Below are positions 10,401 through 25,400 of a DNA stretch of 64,000 bases, piece after piece (position 1 is the first letter of the stretch; every line of letters starts with the position of its first letter). The translations under genes were made by a program, and so were the position numbers. Below the pieces are notes generated by a model that was given only the letters and a program-made list of their open reading frames with translations, ran no database searches and was not told where the DNA came from. This DNA comes from Angiostrongylus vasorum. Lineage: Eukaryota > Nematoda > Chromadorea > Rhabditida > Metastrongylidae. The stretch spans positions 1,550,001-1,614,000 of the forward strand of contig JADANN010000451.1 in NCBI GenBank assembly GCA_018806985.1, written 5' to 3'.

Positions 10401-13400
10401 AATCCGCCTGAGACATATTTTCACTTCACTCACACTACTTGCAATTCAAGAAAACAAGGGTCTAAATAGCGCCACATTCAATGGCACAATACTATTTAGT
10501 ACTTCAGGATTACTGTAGAAAAGTGCCGTTTTTTTTGTTTATCTAGCAACAGGTAGACAATATATGATAGGCAATCGCAGTCGGAATTACAAAGAATGTA
10601 GTTTGATAAAATTGAGTACGCCGTTTAAAAAACGTGTCTGTGAAATGGAAGAAGCTAAAACCGCTCACAGCTGGCCTATCTCCCAGGAATGTATTCCACT
10701 CTATTCGTAGCGTGGCTGAGGTGACTGACTGACTGACTTCGCCCACGCGATGATTTGCAGTGCCTAAGTGGTGTAACAAGTCGGTGTGTTTATCCTCTCA
10801 GTCATGTCCGGTAGCTATTTTTCCGACCATGAACGGAAAGAGCGTTGATTAGCCTGCGAATCGGAATCGAAACCTCCCTTAATACTTGGGATAATCATAG
10901 AAAACAGGAACATAGTAGTACAATTCCGACCCTTTTGTGTTATTTTCGTTTTTTTTTAGCAGAAGCAAGCTTTCATGTTCCAGTTTATTCAATCAGTGGA
11001 AGCGACGAAACACGAAACTCTCTGCCGTCTGTTGCAATTACAACGTAAGAATCAATTAGACGAACTTTTTCTTTATTATTTCACAAGACTAATCAGGTAA
11101 TGACAACGGCGAGAACCTTTCGAAGACATTTGGGTTCGTAGGGGGGATATTAAGCATTCAATCCAAACGAAATGAAAACCGAAAACAGCCTTAATTGATT
11201 CCATTATAAGAGTGCTGTGCCCGAGTACAATGGCGTGAAAGGGAGAAACTCCGCCATCGAAAAAGAACGAGGTCCCGAAACTAGTAATTTCGTCTTGAAT
11301 TCGAAGGCCCATCAATAAAATCCAACTGATCCAATTTATCGTTATTCTTTTTCCGAAGTTGCTCCATTAACTCGAAAGATCATCAGAAGATTTTTGCTAG
11401 GTGTAACGTACAGACTGCCAGCTGTTTTCTTCTAGTTGTAAACTTCTTATGAGAAAGAGAGAACTTTAGCGAGTAGACTTGTCTCAAACGACCCAGCACC
11501 GAACGATTCTGATCGCTCTAGCTGAAAGCGAAGAATAGAAATCCAGTGAAGAGAAATTTCCAGCCGCGAGAAGAAATCCCTAACTTGATGTCAGCACCGT
11601 TCACCTTTAAGAAAAAAAATAGTTGCGAAAATGATTAATATATTTTTTCTTTTTGTCAGAGGACAATCTCGAAAGCGCAAAGAATGGTCAAGGCGTCGTA
11701 TCAAGTCATGGCGAGCAGGTAGACAAACAATCGACGATCGACACGAAATATGTGGGTTTCGGTTGTCACGAGAACTACGAGCTGTCTTGAACAGATAGGT
11801 TATGTCTTGTTGAATATGACAAGTGCTCTAATCAGACATAGTTTCGAAATTAGTATGAATCCAGCGGTTTGGATTAAAAAAAAACACCGAGATCAGCTTT
11901 GACGAGGCGTGGCGGGAATCCCTCTCTGTGACCTTGATCTGAAGTAGTAAGCCGATTAATTTCTGCTCTAACTCAGTAGCAGATTAACGCAAGGAATTAA
12001 AAGCAAACCATTCAAAGACGTGTTCTTCGTTTTTCTTAACCACTCTAGGAGATTTTGCATTATAGTCACGCGAAATATCGCTCTCAATCGACTAACCGCA
12101 TTCAGACAAACCAAACTGATGGTAACGTCCCTTCTATGAAAAGCTGATGGATTGTTGTTGAAACCGTGATGCAGAGCTCCCATGGATGAAAGTGTTCCAT
12201 GCTTCGTCATTTGCTAGTGTCGTTTTTTCTTTAAATACTCTTTAAGATGGTATCCAACGTGAATCCTCGGCTTTGCCGGTGGCATTACACGAAATAGTCT
12301 TATTGTGGCAGCTGGTTTTTTTTAAGTACCGTAGTCACCTTCAGCAGCTTTTTCTGACTCTTTAATTTCAAAAGTTTGAAGTTTGAGTTTGCATTGAACG
12401 AAAAGCACATGAATAGGTAAAGCGTTTGGTAGCAATCGACTCCGTAAAGATGCACTATGCGTTCCATTTATAGTGTAGTAGAGGTGATTGAAAGCATTTC
12501 TAGCACATGAATAACTTTCAAGGCCAATAGATGTATCAAAACAGTGTTTTTTATTCTCCCAGACAAGACTAATGCCATTATATCCACGCCAAAGAGAAGG
12601 AAGGCTTTGCTTGCCCAAGGGTCGGAATTAAACCATACCACCACGGTATATTGCAGAGGCCCTCTGAGCACTGCACCAGACGCACTCATTGGAGGAAATA
12701 GTGGGATTAACAGAACATTCCCTTCAAACATGGATAAATCAGTTTATTGCTAATTCCTACCTAATTCAAAAAGCTAGGGATAGTTGCTCTATTGCAGCCA
12801 CTCTTCTTCTCTTGCTCTTCTCGCTACATATCGTGGCCTAAAGCATTCTCTGAGAGATGGCCCACCTGTACTTTTGTCCAAGAGAGAGAGTTCTAGGATT
12901 ACCAAAAATAGCTCGGTACGACCCGATTCGTGCTTGGTGTTCCTCATAAGCAGCTATTCTGTCGATGGCCAAGCAAAACAAGAGCATTGAATGGACACTT
13001 GTCCATTCACCAATCTCCCGCTGTTATATTTGACAGTCACCGCTCTTCTCATTCTCTGTACCACAAACTACAAAATGTTCTTCAATTCGTAGCATAAACG
13101 AGCTACCGGACCCTTGGAAACCAATTATTTGGAGGTTATCGCATTCAAAGCAACTCCGGGTATTAGGGCTAGTTAATTTTTTTAAACAGATTTAAGTTCT
13201 TATTTTTTCAAATAACTCTAAGTCGACAGCGCTAATTAATTTTATTGAAATACGTTACGATGTTACGAATCGCCCGACCATGCTTACTCTGTATCATTAA
13301 AAAAGCCAATCCGTCTGCCAACTCGATATCATGGTGGATCAATGGCATTTCGAAAAAAATAAGCTACTGATTTTTTCAGTGAGGGATTCCGGCAAAGTAC

Positions 13401-16400
13401 TGAGCACCTGTGATGCGGATTCAATACCCTCATTCTAGTGCGATTGTTCTTTGCTCATCTTGTTAACCGCATAGAATTTAATCTACGATAATACTAGAGA
13501 GCACATGTCAAATAAAATGCTGAAGTTTTGAAGTTCTTATGTTAAAGAAAAATGATGGACTCACATATTTTTGCTGGACGAGGAGCATCGATTGCTGCAT
13601 TGTGAACTCTTACAAATGTTGGTGGGTGAGCACCATTGTATGGCCTGTTATCAGATCCACGCTAGCACTGCATGCTGCTGTCGTTCGTCAGAATCCGGAA
13701 ATGCGAACTTTGCAGAAGAATTCGCCTGATGACTTCAAGTCGATGTTGTTTTTACTTAATGAGGCTCTGTTTATGCTTTCGTAATCGGATGGAAGTGGTT
13801 GACTGCAATTTTGACTGATTGGCGCCACTTAGGTCTAATCAGAAGTGCTCTCTCCAAAGCAATGCGACAGAATTAGTTTCATTTACTAGCATTATAATAT
13901 GCAAGAGATCGATCGCACCTTTTGATCCACTATTAAAGCCCAAATTACGCAAGCTGGAAACGAGGGAAAGCGAGTGTTTAAGAGGAAGCTCTGCAGCGAC
14001 GGCTTGACTACAGTTCCAAATTGCGCCTACTAGACGTGATTTAAGAAATCCTTTCAAAGTCCATTTGTGGGAAATAACTAAGAATCGAGTCAAAATTTGG
14101 TACATATGAATCTAAAAAACACTTGCAAAGTTCCATAAGTCCAGATAAATATTTACATAAATAGATATAGATAGAGCTACATAAATTATGGACATTATCG
14201 GTTTTTTCCTGCAGTGTCTCTGTTTGTCGCGTAGTGAAGAGAAAGGTTTTAAGACAAACCAAAAAGTGAGGCTCGAGGTTGACCATATTTTTTACTGAAT
14301 TCAATGGGCCCAAGTAAAAGAAGTCAAACGAGTTCTTCATTTTGTTCAGGTGCTGAGGTAATCTAAACAATTTTACGTAGCTCGAATTGTCCCAAAAACC
14401 CAATCATCAGTCTTCCAACATATTTAAATCTGTGTCTAATAAGGAATAAAGTAAGAAAGTCGGAAGGAGTTGAAAATGAAAATTTCAGTGTCACGTCTTT
14501 AGAGGAGTGCTATTCACCAGTCGACTACGGGTAGTTAAACACGTCCTGGAAGGAGAGGGCTCTTGTCGAATCCGACTGAAACTCATCAACAATTGTGAGT
14601 GTTAGGCTTCTATCGGAGTCCTTCGATCTTAAAGCGAATTGCCATATGTTCCTACTGTAGTGCGAATGCAACACAACCAGGCGATGATTGATCGAAATTA
14701 GTTGTTTTGGTCGATTAATCGATAATCACTCCTAGCACTGCTAATCTGCGTTCTTGTGTGGTTACTATAGAGCAACTGTTTTCCATCTATGAATAACGTG
14801 ATTTGTATCTTTTTAAAGAATTTTTTTCTTTCAACTAGGATCTTTCACTATGCCTCACCGGCGATATGTGTTCGTCTAAGTGAATGGTTTCGATAATGTT
14901 AGAATGTAAAGCAGGCTTCCTGATGAGCTGTTGTTTAAGGTGACACGCAGCCCAACATCTGTGTGAACGACGTCTTTGCGGTGGTCGTTGACAGTAGTGG
15001 ACGAGTTGTCTCAGTTACCAGCGAACTGTATCGAGATGTAAGAATTTGCCGCTTCATTATTTCTCATTCCTTCTCGAAGATTTAGGAAATCAGCATATAG
15101 TGTTCTCGAATTTCAAATTGCCATCCAAGACTAGTGGTATAGCATTTGCAGTTTTCTCTTGATTTTATGAGGCACACTGTCATTTATAAAGGTTCGCCAT
15201 CCAGCCGAGGACTTCATTTTCATGAATGTCGTTGAGTACTGAACAAGTTGATTCGTGTAGAAAATTTTTGGGTTGCCGTATTAAAGATCTTCGACAAAGG
15301 CAGTTGTGGACCTTTGTTTATCGGAAGGAACTCAGACAAGTCTGGTGCTAATTTTCAGAACCCAGAGGGATGGAAGCTTCGGTTCGCGTGGTACTGTGTC
15401 GGAACAATAGCAGCGCCCTAGAAAACCCCTAGCCACTCTGCTGAACGAACGAGTTAATCAGCTACGAATCCTGCATTAGTAATGGACAGTATCCCCATAT
15501 GGTAACATTATCCACTGATGTGTATCATTGCCGACTAGTCAGAGATCAAACGACCGAAAAGCTCGCCTAAATGCATCTTAAAAAATACAGCGCTGTGGAG
15601 ACGAACGAAATGATTCACCTTGAAACTTTCCCTCTGCTATATGGATTTCACCCGTACTTTGTTATTCGAGAAATGGTTTCATGGTTCACTAAGAAATGAC
15701 AATGAGCGCGTAGTTTGAACCATACCTAGAGCAAGAAAAAATTATTTTTCCATTTCTGATAAGTTTCGTCTTGAAATCAAGGATAACGTCTCTGAAGGGC
15801 CACATGTAGTACAGTGGCTAGAGCCGCCCTGCAATCCACATGGGATTGATCCCCGCGCCCCAGGCTCACTAAACCTACCATCCCTCCTGGCTCAGCAAAT
15901 TAGTATCAGACCTGTCCGGAAGGACTACAGCAGTGACTCGATGCATCAGTGGACCACCATGATCATTACATAGGCTAGATACGTCTTCAGTCACCTCCAG
16001 CTATGCTTAGTGAAGTCGAATAAATAGCACATCCGTTAGGAATTGATCATCACCAACAGCTTAATCGTTTTTAGCTCTAACGTTTCTGCTCCGATGTTGA
16101 ATTCGGCCTGCTACATTATCCTCAAGGGGTACTTCCATCTGCCAATCGTCGCTGTTGTATTGAAATAATCCGGGTCGTGATTTCCTCACAATCCACAAAG
16201 TCTGCGACCATCTATTATGAAAACCTAGGAACTCCCATTGTCCGGTTGCCTCTGAGTGATCCAAAAACCACTGTTGGCCAGAATTGTGGGAACGAAATCC
16301 TCAATTTGTTGCCACACTTATCCACGCATCTGACTATGTCCATGAATGACAGTTTATGGACCACGAAATGGATGGACTAGCAGATGATCATCTAAGGACA

Positions 16401-19400
16401 TGTCACAAAAATTGAGCTTATTCTCATCATGGCCTTAAAAGGCATGAAACTGGTTTTGGAGAGCCCATAGACATTTACCACAGCAGTATCGAAGCGCTTT
16501 ACTCTCCTGGTTTACTACAGTGAATGGATTCCAAAGCTGATTTTTTCCAGGGATTCGAAACCAAAGAATTTCAACTTGAGGGTGGATGCGTCGTCATCGT
16601 TATGGGCTTGGGAACCACCGTTCAGAATTTCAAAAAGCAAAATCGAAAAGTCGACCTCACCACTGATAGAAAACTTTCAAAACATTTCAAGTCAGTAAAA
16701 CGCTTTGCTTTTTTACAAAATTTTTTCTTTTCCAGCATCATAATATTTACCTAATGTAGCTTGAAACTTCTACTGTCCGCCAAAAAATGTTCTTTTATAG
16801 CATCTTTGAAGACAAATTTGTCCTTAATGGACGTCTACGATCCTTATTTCCCGTACTTTCCTCGACTTTTTTCAATTTATTTGGAATTACATAACTACAG
16901 AGCAGAAATTTTCCTTTCTACTGCTTTTGATCATGTGTACAAAAAAATACGTATTGATTGGCCTAAATTCAGTAGCGCCGTTTGGTGACATGAAAGTGGA
17001 GTATCTTTGATTACCGTTTTCTGTAGAATATCTGTGATCATTGTTTGGCTTCAAAGAAGAAAAATCTCGAAAAAAGATCAATTTTTTAGGCGATCCAGGA
17101 TATGAAGCAAAATCTCATGTAGGTATGGCCTAAACAACTGAACGCCTTGGTCAATACATTAACCAATTTTCACCCATTATAAGAAAGAATGATAGTTCTT
17201 AATCAAGTTGAAACAAAAGAGGATCTAAACTCATTGAACAACTTTTGACCAATCAGTCCGTTTTGTTGTTGTATATAAACGCTTTATTCACGTCATCCTC
17301 AGTAGGGCTAACAGCACATACAAGGGTCAGCAAATGAGCAAATAAGATTTCTAGAGAGGTTCAACACGACAAGCGCATGCGCATGCTTTTACAGTTACGA
17401 GGCTCAACCCAAGAGAATAAGACATTTCTAACATTCATCGATTTCATAAAGGTCTTGCAAGTGTGCCGCTACGGAACCGTTGAACAACAAAGGTGTCCCA
17501 ACTAACTGACCATCAATGGCCTTTCATAAGCTGTACCACATCTTCACAGCCAGAACTTCACTTTGTACGACAAACATCTATATAAAGACAAGGTTACTAC
17601 AAGACGGTGCTACTTCGTCAAATTACTAAGCCTACACTACCATTGTTGATGGTCGCCCTTTGTTTACTGCAGAGTTCCTAAAATATCAAAGACTCCGCAT
17701 GCATAACAATTTCTAGCTGAGTCCGGCATCTCACACAGGTTCTCACAGATGTTTGTTGCGGGCGGATTTGTTTCTAATGACTTAGTCACAATATATGAAT
17801 GTCTAATGACTTAGTCACAATATATGAATGAATGAATTTATCTGGATGCATGGGCATTTTGGTTCAAGAACTCAAGATAATAACCGATATCGCTGTAGAA
17901 CTTGAGAACAGTTTATTGAACATAAAGGCGCATCAAGAATGAGGGAAGGAAGACGAGGAACACGAGGAACACGAGCTCTCAAGACTACTTAATCAATTCC
18001 ACCCTATTCACTCAGTCACGTATAACGAAGAAAGCTAAACAGGATGAGGATGAAGGTGTCCTCAGTGTTGTCGAAGAAGCTGTCATGAATGTGACGTTGA
18101 GATTATCTCGCAGGAAATGGGGGACATCCGAAGTTCTTGTTGGGAGATCAACTGGACTGCTCAGTTATTCCATGTTTCCAAGCAACAACCGGTAAACATT
18201 AATCACTAATGGCTACATTTGAGAGAATATCGAATGCCAAGCAAAATTATAACCATCTCAATTGTCAGACTTCTTTGGAAGTAACTACGGTCGTTTAAAA
18301 AATGAATCAGAAGAATTCAATCCTGGCAGTTAACGACATCTGTTTGAACAACATTTAATTTTCAGTGTCCCATTGATTAACCTGGTTGTCAATTAAAAAA
18401 AATGATATAGGTGAACGCAGAGGCTTTACCTATTAACTTACTTAAGACCACTTTTTATCTCTACCAATATACACAAACAATATGATGGAAAAAAAAGGAA
18501 ACTAATAGGCAGGTTAACCTAGTTTTGTCCTATGAGAAAAAGAACTGGCCAAGCTGACGTCAGCTAACCTCCAACCATGTAAAAAAAATAAGACGATAAA
18601 GCTTTCAGCGTTGATCAATCCGTGAGGGATGCGCCATGGATTCGACTTCATTAAGCATCGTTTGGAGGTGACTGAATGGATATTTGGCCTTTACTATGAC
18701 TTGCGGTGGCCTACCGATGTATCGAGCTAGTGCAGCTATCTCCCCAGACAAGTCTGGTACCAATTTGCCGACCACGGAGGGATTGAAGGTTTGGCGGGCC
18801 ATGTGCGCAGGGGATCGGTTCCACGTGTGTATCGCAGTGGAGCTTCCGAACACTGCGCCACACACACCGTTCCGAAGTGAGTTGGTAGCACACTGTTAAT
18901 GCTGCCGATTACAGCGTGCGGGATTGATCAGTCATCCCACAACTATTTTGAAGGTCGTCATACATTCAAGAACCTCCACAATACTTGAACGTGTCAGTGA
19001 ATGGCGCATCCGTAAGCCACTAATGAAAGCTTAATGCTCAAGCGCTTTTAAATTCCTAGATATTCGTTGAGATTTTAGGATGACGTTGATGAATGTATTC
19101 GACATGTTCGATTTCGATTGTGACGGCTTGCTCTCCAGAAGCGAATATGACGCATTTGCCAGCGCCACCGGTGATATTCCGCCAGACGACGAGGTAAAAG
19201 TATATAGTACGGGGTCTGAGGCAGCAATATAAAATCAAGCTAACGTCCGAATGATCCAAAACTGTTCAACTGTTCAACTCCTTACCTGTGTTCGCTTTCT
19301 GCAGAAATCATGTTCAATAGACATCATGGGAAGTAGCCAATGTTGCCAAGCTGTTCCTATCGTTTCTAATCGCGACCACTAACGATCCCATGAGGAGAAT

Positions 19401-22400
19401 TGTTAAAGGTTCTAAAATCTCTATTTTGAAGCTCTGCCTGTTTCAACACCCTGTAGAAGTTTTTCGAGAAAAAATACAAACGGAAGTCGTTGAACTGATG
19501 TCTGTTTCCCTGAAATCCACTTTATGATCTTGAATGTTCAAAAGAGAAATCTTTGAGAAAAAATGATTTTCCAAGATCGCCTTTCTATTAACATCGGCAT
19601 TGGATTATATATGTGTCGTTCCCATTTCTAGCAATTGCGAGGTTGTTATTCACCACACGTTTACTTCCGTACACATAGAACACATACAATATAACAGTAG
19701 CTGACGTTTCGGCATTATCGCCGTCTTTAGAGCCTAGAAGAGTACACTGATATGTAATTTACTAGGTCATACGCTCCACCAGCACAAACAGAAAGATGAA
19801 AATCTGAACGATAATTACACGATCAGCGGCTTCTGGAAAATCCACCGGTTTTTACTTGCCTTACACCGAGGAAGAACAGCCGCACAGAGTCGCACATGAT
19901 TAATCGCTGCTTCACCCCACATCAAAAATCACTTCTGAGAAATGGAACTAGAGCACCTATTATCTTTGGGCATTTTCCCCTCCTACTCATTCTCGGATTC
20001 TTTGCATTTATCCAAAAAGCCTCAAAAAACTTTGCGCGGTGGTGTTTTTGGGATCCTCTGTGAGAACAGCGACTTTTATATCAAAATCGTCTTCGCTATG
20101 CTTTTGTATCCTATGCGTGCCTAGTGGGGTACATAGTTATGCTTTTCGTTTGCCATCTAGCTGTTCTTTTTATGCGGATACATAAAGGTCTACCCGTTTC
20201 GCCAATATATTCGTCTCCGCAAGTATTACAAGAGATCAGGTATATCGTACCTGAACTCATGCAATCACCGTCCCTGCCGTAAGGGCAAATTACGCAATTT
20301 GTTGTTTCGCATAGACGGTCATACAGGCGGTTACGAACTAACTGACGACGTAGAGTAGCCGGTGGTATTTCAATTATCGCTACCAATTCCTCTAGATCTG
20401 CCCTTCTTAAGCATCGCTTTATCGCTACACTTATTTCATCGCTAAAAGTCACTTGATCTGTCAAATTATTTAAATATAATGCAACAAAGAGAAAGCCATG
20501 TTTTGTTGGATAAGGGAAGACATCTTGCTCTTATTTGGACGCAGTAGATGAAGTCACGGCGTTTTCGGCTTCTTCAGAGCCTGGAAAGGTCAAATTGACA
20601 TGCAATCTTCTCAGCCAAATAGTTTCGTAACCTCAACAGATAAAACATAACACATAAATTTGCATTCGCATCATAAACAGCCTCTTTTTAAACACCCGCC
20701 TTTTTCATTCGTTGTAAATCTTCCATAACTGATGGAGAGCAGCCACACAGAGTAATAGATGGGCGTGAATGTGCCTGGATCAGGTCAAAGAATCAGCCTG
20801 AGACTGGTATTAGGCCACGCGTGATCACAAGACACTACTTCTTGTGGTTTCGAGAGTTTTACGAGCTGAGGTTTTGAATCCCTATGCGAAGATAGTGACT
20901 TTTACTTCGAAATCTTCTCCGTTAGGGTTGTTGTGTTTTACGCGCGGCTAGTGGAGTGTTTGGGTTCAATTTAAATATACCCACTAGGTGTTCTTTTTAG
21001 GCGGAGACAGAGCGGTCTACCCCTGTTCGCCTATGTGTTCGTTCCCGCACGCTTCACAAGAGATTAGATACACAGTATCCCGAACTCATGCAATCACACT
21101 CCCTGCCCTTACGGCACATTGTGCAATTCTAAGTTATACCTATACGGCCATGCAGGTCGTTAGGAACTAATTGGGGGTCTTACAGTGCCCGCGGTGGTAT
21201 TTCAATCAGTGTTACCGAATCCTCTAGATCGGCCCTTCTTAAGCAACCTTTATAGGTTCACTTATTTCGTGTAAATGAAGGGCAAGATAACCGGGAACTT
21301 GTTCTCGATAGAATTAACGCTTGGTGGTTTTGTTTTCCCTCTAAATCTATCCCTAACAGCTACAGTTTCGCATTCATTCGAAATGGCTATTTGCAACGCC
21401 ATTTTCAAGGTTTCGCCCTTTTACTCTTTTCTTGTGCACACATCGGTGGCTGTTCGGAACATGTTTCTCAGAGGCACCCTTTTTTGTGCGTGTGGTGAGA
21501 AGAGTGGTAATGAACCAGTATGTTTTTGTTACTTGGCTTTCTGTATTCGTTGATGATGTAGCCGTTTTTCGGATAGGTTAATTTGAACACTTGGAAGTGG
21601 AAGCCCGTTTTCTTCCGGCTTTTCTAGGGTGGATGTTACGTACTACAACTGCTCGTTCAATAACTCAGAACATTTTTCCATCTCCGCTTGCGTAGAGCAG
21701 ATGACAAAACAATCGTCTATATGTCTAAAGTAGAGCAATGGCCGGAGATCGATTACCCGTACTTCCAACTTAGACGAATTACCACCATGTTTTGTCTTAT
21801 ACATGCTTATCAGAACTCCGTATCCACTGATGATCTGACGTCTAACAATCCCTGAACCTTTAAGGTTGTACCTATCACTAGTTGTGTAGACTGGCCCAGT
21901 GATAGAATAGCTTGGTTTATGAACCTAATTATCATCCAGTTGCTCATGCAAATACCAGCCTGTCTCACGAATACCCAAATGTTCCCGGATCCGCTGTGTA
22001 GCACGGGCCCTTACAGCTCGTATATGATGGAGTCCTTCGACGTTACCGCCTTTTATGTAAACGTGTCGAATGACTCTCTGATGTAAGCCATCCGTGAGCT
22101 CCTCGTGCACCACGAAAGCGTAATAAACATGTATGGCTTCTCATTTCAGCACCTCATGGCCCTCCTGAAGATGTGCTGCCTAAACTGCTCGATGTTCGGA
22201 TCCTCCGGAAAATAATACTACGCAGGGCTGGCAGTGGGACAGCGACTGGCACCAAGCCTTGCCAATGCTTTTATGTCTGAGGTGGAAGTACAAGTAATCG
22301 ATCTTCGGCTATTGCTCTACTTTAAACATATAGACGATTCTTTCTACTTCTGTTAAGCAAACGCGAGGTGTTATTTTATTTCTTTATTTACGTACAAGCT

Positions 22401-25400
22401 GACGTTTCGGCGGATTTCGCCTTCCTCAGAGCCTGGAAAGGTCAAGTTGACTGCAATCTACACGGTCAAACGCCTCCATAACCAAACAGAGAAAATGTTG
22501 AACCAAATTTTCCGTCACATTGAACACAGAGTCTTTGCACACTCACCGCTTTCTATGAGTCTTCCACTAAATATTTCACGTCGACACCAACCGCACAGAG
22601 TTCACATGGAATCGTAATGTACCCATCTCATCAGAATAACAGGCTTAAATACTGCCCAATATCACGCGTGATAATGAGGCATTCCTCCCTGCGGTTCATT
22701 TTCGGATTCTTGGAATTGATCCAGAATTCCTCGAGAATTTTGCGCGCTTGTGTTCTCGATTCCTGCGCTAGGATCCTAACCCGTACTTCAAAATCTCCGT
22801 TATGTCTCTGCGTCCTATGCGTGCATAGTGGAATATTTGGTTTACGTGTGCCGACTAGGGTGTTCTTTTATGCAGGCACAGAGGGGTCTGCCCGTTTCGC
22901 CAATGTATTCGTCCCTGCACGCTTTACAAGGGATCAGATAAACTGTACCCGAACTCATGCAGTCACCGTCTCTACGATTGGGGGCAAATTATACAATTTT
23001 TGCGTTGCACATAGGCGGTCGTATAGGCGGTTACGAACTAGTTGGCGTCTTAGATTACTCGGTGGCATTTCACTTATCGTTACCGAATTCTCTAGACCGG
23101 CGCTTCTTAAACAGCGTTTTACAGCTGCACTTACTTCATTTGAAATGAAGGGCAGGATAAAAAGGAACCTTATTCTCGCTAGAGTTATCGTTGAGGGGCC
23201 TGTGGTTTCGTTTACACCTATGCCGAGCTACAGTTTCGTAGCCATTAAAAAATGGCTATTTGCCACGCCAAGTTCCGGGACTCCTCTCTCTGCTCCCTTT
23301 CCTGTGCACACGCTGGTAGCTGTTCGAAACATGTTTCTCACAAGCGCCCTTTTCGTGTGAGAGGGGGTGAGGGGAGAGGTAATGAACCAAGATGTTTTTA
23401 CTACTTGGCTTTCGATACCATTTCGTAACGTAGCCATTTTCTCATAGGTTAATTTGCACGTTCAGAAATGGAAGCCAGTTTTTCTTTTGGTTTCTCTCGG
23501 GGGAATTACTACACTCTGACTGTTCGTTCAACAACTCGAAACATTTGTCAATTTCCTCTTGTGTTGAACAAATGACCAAGCAGTCATCTACATATCTACA
23601 GTAGAGTAATGGCCCGAGATCGATTACTGGTGCTTCCACCCTAGACATGAATGCAATGGCAAGGCTTGGTGCCAGTCGTTGTCCCATTGCCAACCTTCTC
23701 CTTTGTGCGTAATACCTCCCGGACCATCTGAAGATTGATCAACTCAAGCATTTTTTTACGAGTGTCATCAACTGCTGAATCGAGAAGTCATACATGTTTA
23801 TTGCTCCTTCATGTTGTATAAGGAGCTCGCGGATGGCTTGCATAGCGGAGTCATTCGACACGTTTGTATAAAGGGCGGTGACGTCGAAGGACTCCATCAC
23901 GTACGCGCTGTTGGGCTGCACAGTACGACGATTGTTTTGTCATCTGTTCTACGCAAGCGGAGATGGAGAAATGCTCAGATTTATTGAACGAGCAGTCATA
24001 GTACGTAACATCCACCCGAGAAAAGCCGGAAGAAAGCGGGCTTCCACTTCCAAGTGTTCAAATAAACCTATCCGAAAACGGCTACATCATCAACGAATAC
24101 AGAAAGCCAAGTAACAAAAAACATACTGGTTCATTACCACTCTTCTCACCACACGCACAAAAAAGGGTGCCTGTGAGAAACATGTTCCGAACAGCCACCG
24201 ATGTGTGCACAAGAAAAGAGTAAAAAGGGCGAAACCTTGAAAATGGCGTTGCAAATAGCCATTTCGAATGACTGCGAAACTGCAGCTGTTAGGGATAGAT
24301 TTAGAGGGAAAACAAAGGCACCAAACGTTAATTCTATCGAGAACAAGTTCCCGGTTATCTTGCCCTTCATTTACACGAAATAAGTGAACCTATAAAGGTT
24401 GCCTAAGAAGGGCCGATCTAGAGGATTCGGTAACACTGATTCAAATACCACCGCGGGCACTGTAAGACCCCAGTTAGTTCCCTAACGACCTGCATGGCCG
24501 TATAGGTATAACTCAGAATTGCACAATGTGCTCTAAGGGCAGAGACTGTGATTGCATGAGTTCGGATACTGTGTATCTAATCTCTTGTGAAGCGTGCGGG
24601 AACGAACACATAGGCGAACAGGGGTAGACCGCTCTGTCTCCGCCTAAAAGAACACCTAGTGGGTATATTTAAATTGAACCCAAACACTCCACTAGGCGCA
24701 TAAAACACGGGGTTACGAAAGTGTTTGACTGAGTTGGGTGCAAATCAATGTGACCTTTCCAAGCTTTGAAGAAGGCGAAATCGTCGAAACGTCAACTAGT
24801 GTGTGCTACTAAATGCTATAATACCAACCTCGTCATTGCTCACTGATGAAAAACAGTGAACTATTGGTCAACGCCACGGTTCATAGAAAGCCGGTCTTAG
24901 GAATTCTGCTGACTTCGGAATTTTTTATGAAACAAAAATGGGTCATGTGAGAATCCTTCCTGTTTTGACACCTAGGTCTCCACTTACCTCTTGTGTGCTC
25001 TCCGGGACTTTAAACGAATTGGTGGTTTCCAGGAATGGGAGCTCTTGACGAGTCAGTTCGATGCTCGGTCCGGATGCCTGACTGTGGCAGGATTTCTCTT
25101 CATGCATGAGGTAATCCACAATATTTGCATATGTGAAAGAATAGATTACTAGAATGCATTGAAAGCAGAATACATTTTAAAGTGCTGGCATAAATTTATT
25201 TCATCGAATTTACTTTGTATAACTGACTGATTATTGGAAAAAAAAGACGGCACTTAGGTTAGTTTAAAAGAAAAACTTTCATCGAAACCTCCCTTAGATA
25301 AGCTTTTCGATGAAAAAATCGATTGCCTGCTCTGTTCGGATGTTCAATCGGAGTGATTGACCCTTCAACGTACGTGGCAGTTCAATATCAATTAACACCC

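Noticed and set aside
16524..16754. Possible missing EFCAB7-like exon after TTTTTTCCAG at about 16550
   Set aside because: No matching donor in the required phase and no similarity to the expected region.
22617..23360. Longest open frame in the window (247 codons, plus strand)
   Set aside because: It is antisense to the GIY-YIG/linker region of a PLE; the minus strand carries the recognisable protein remnants.
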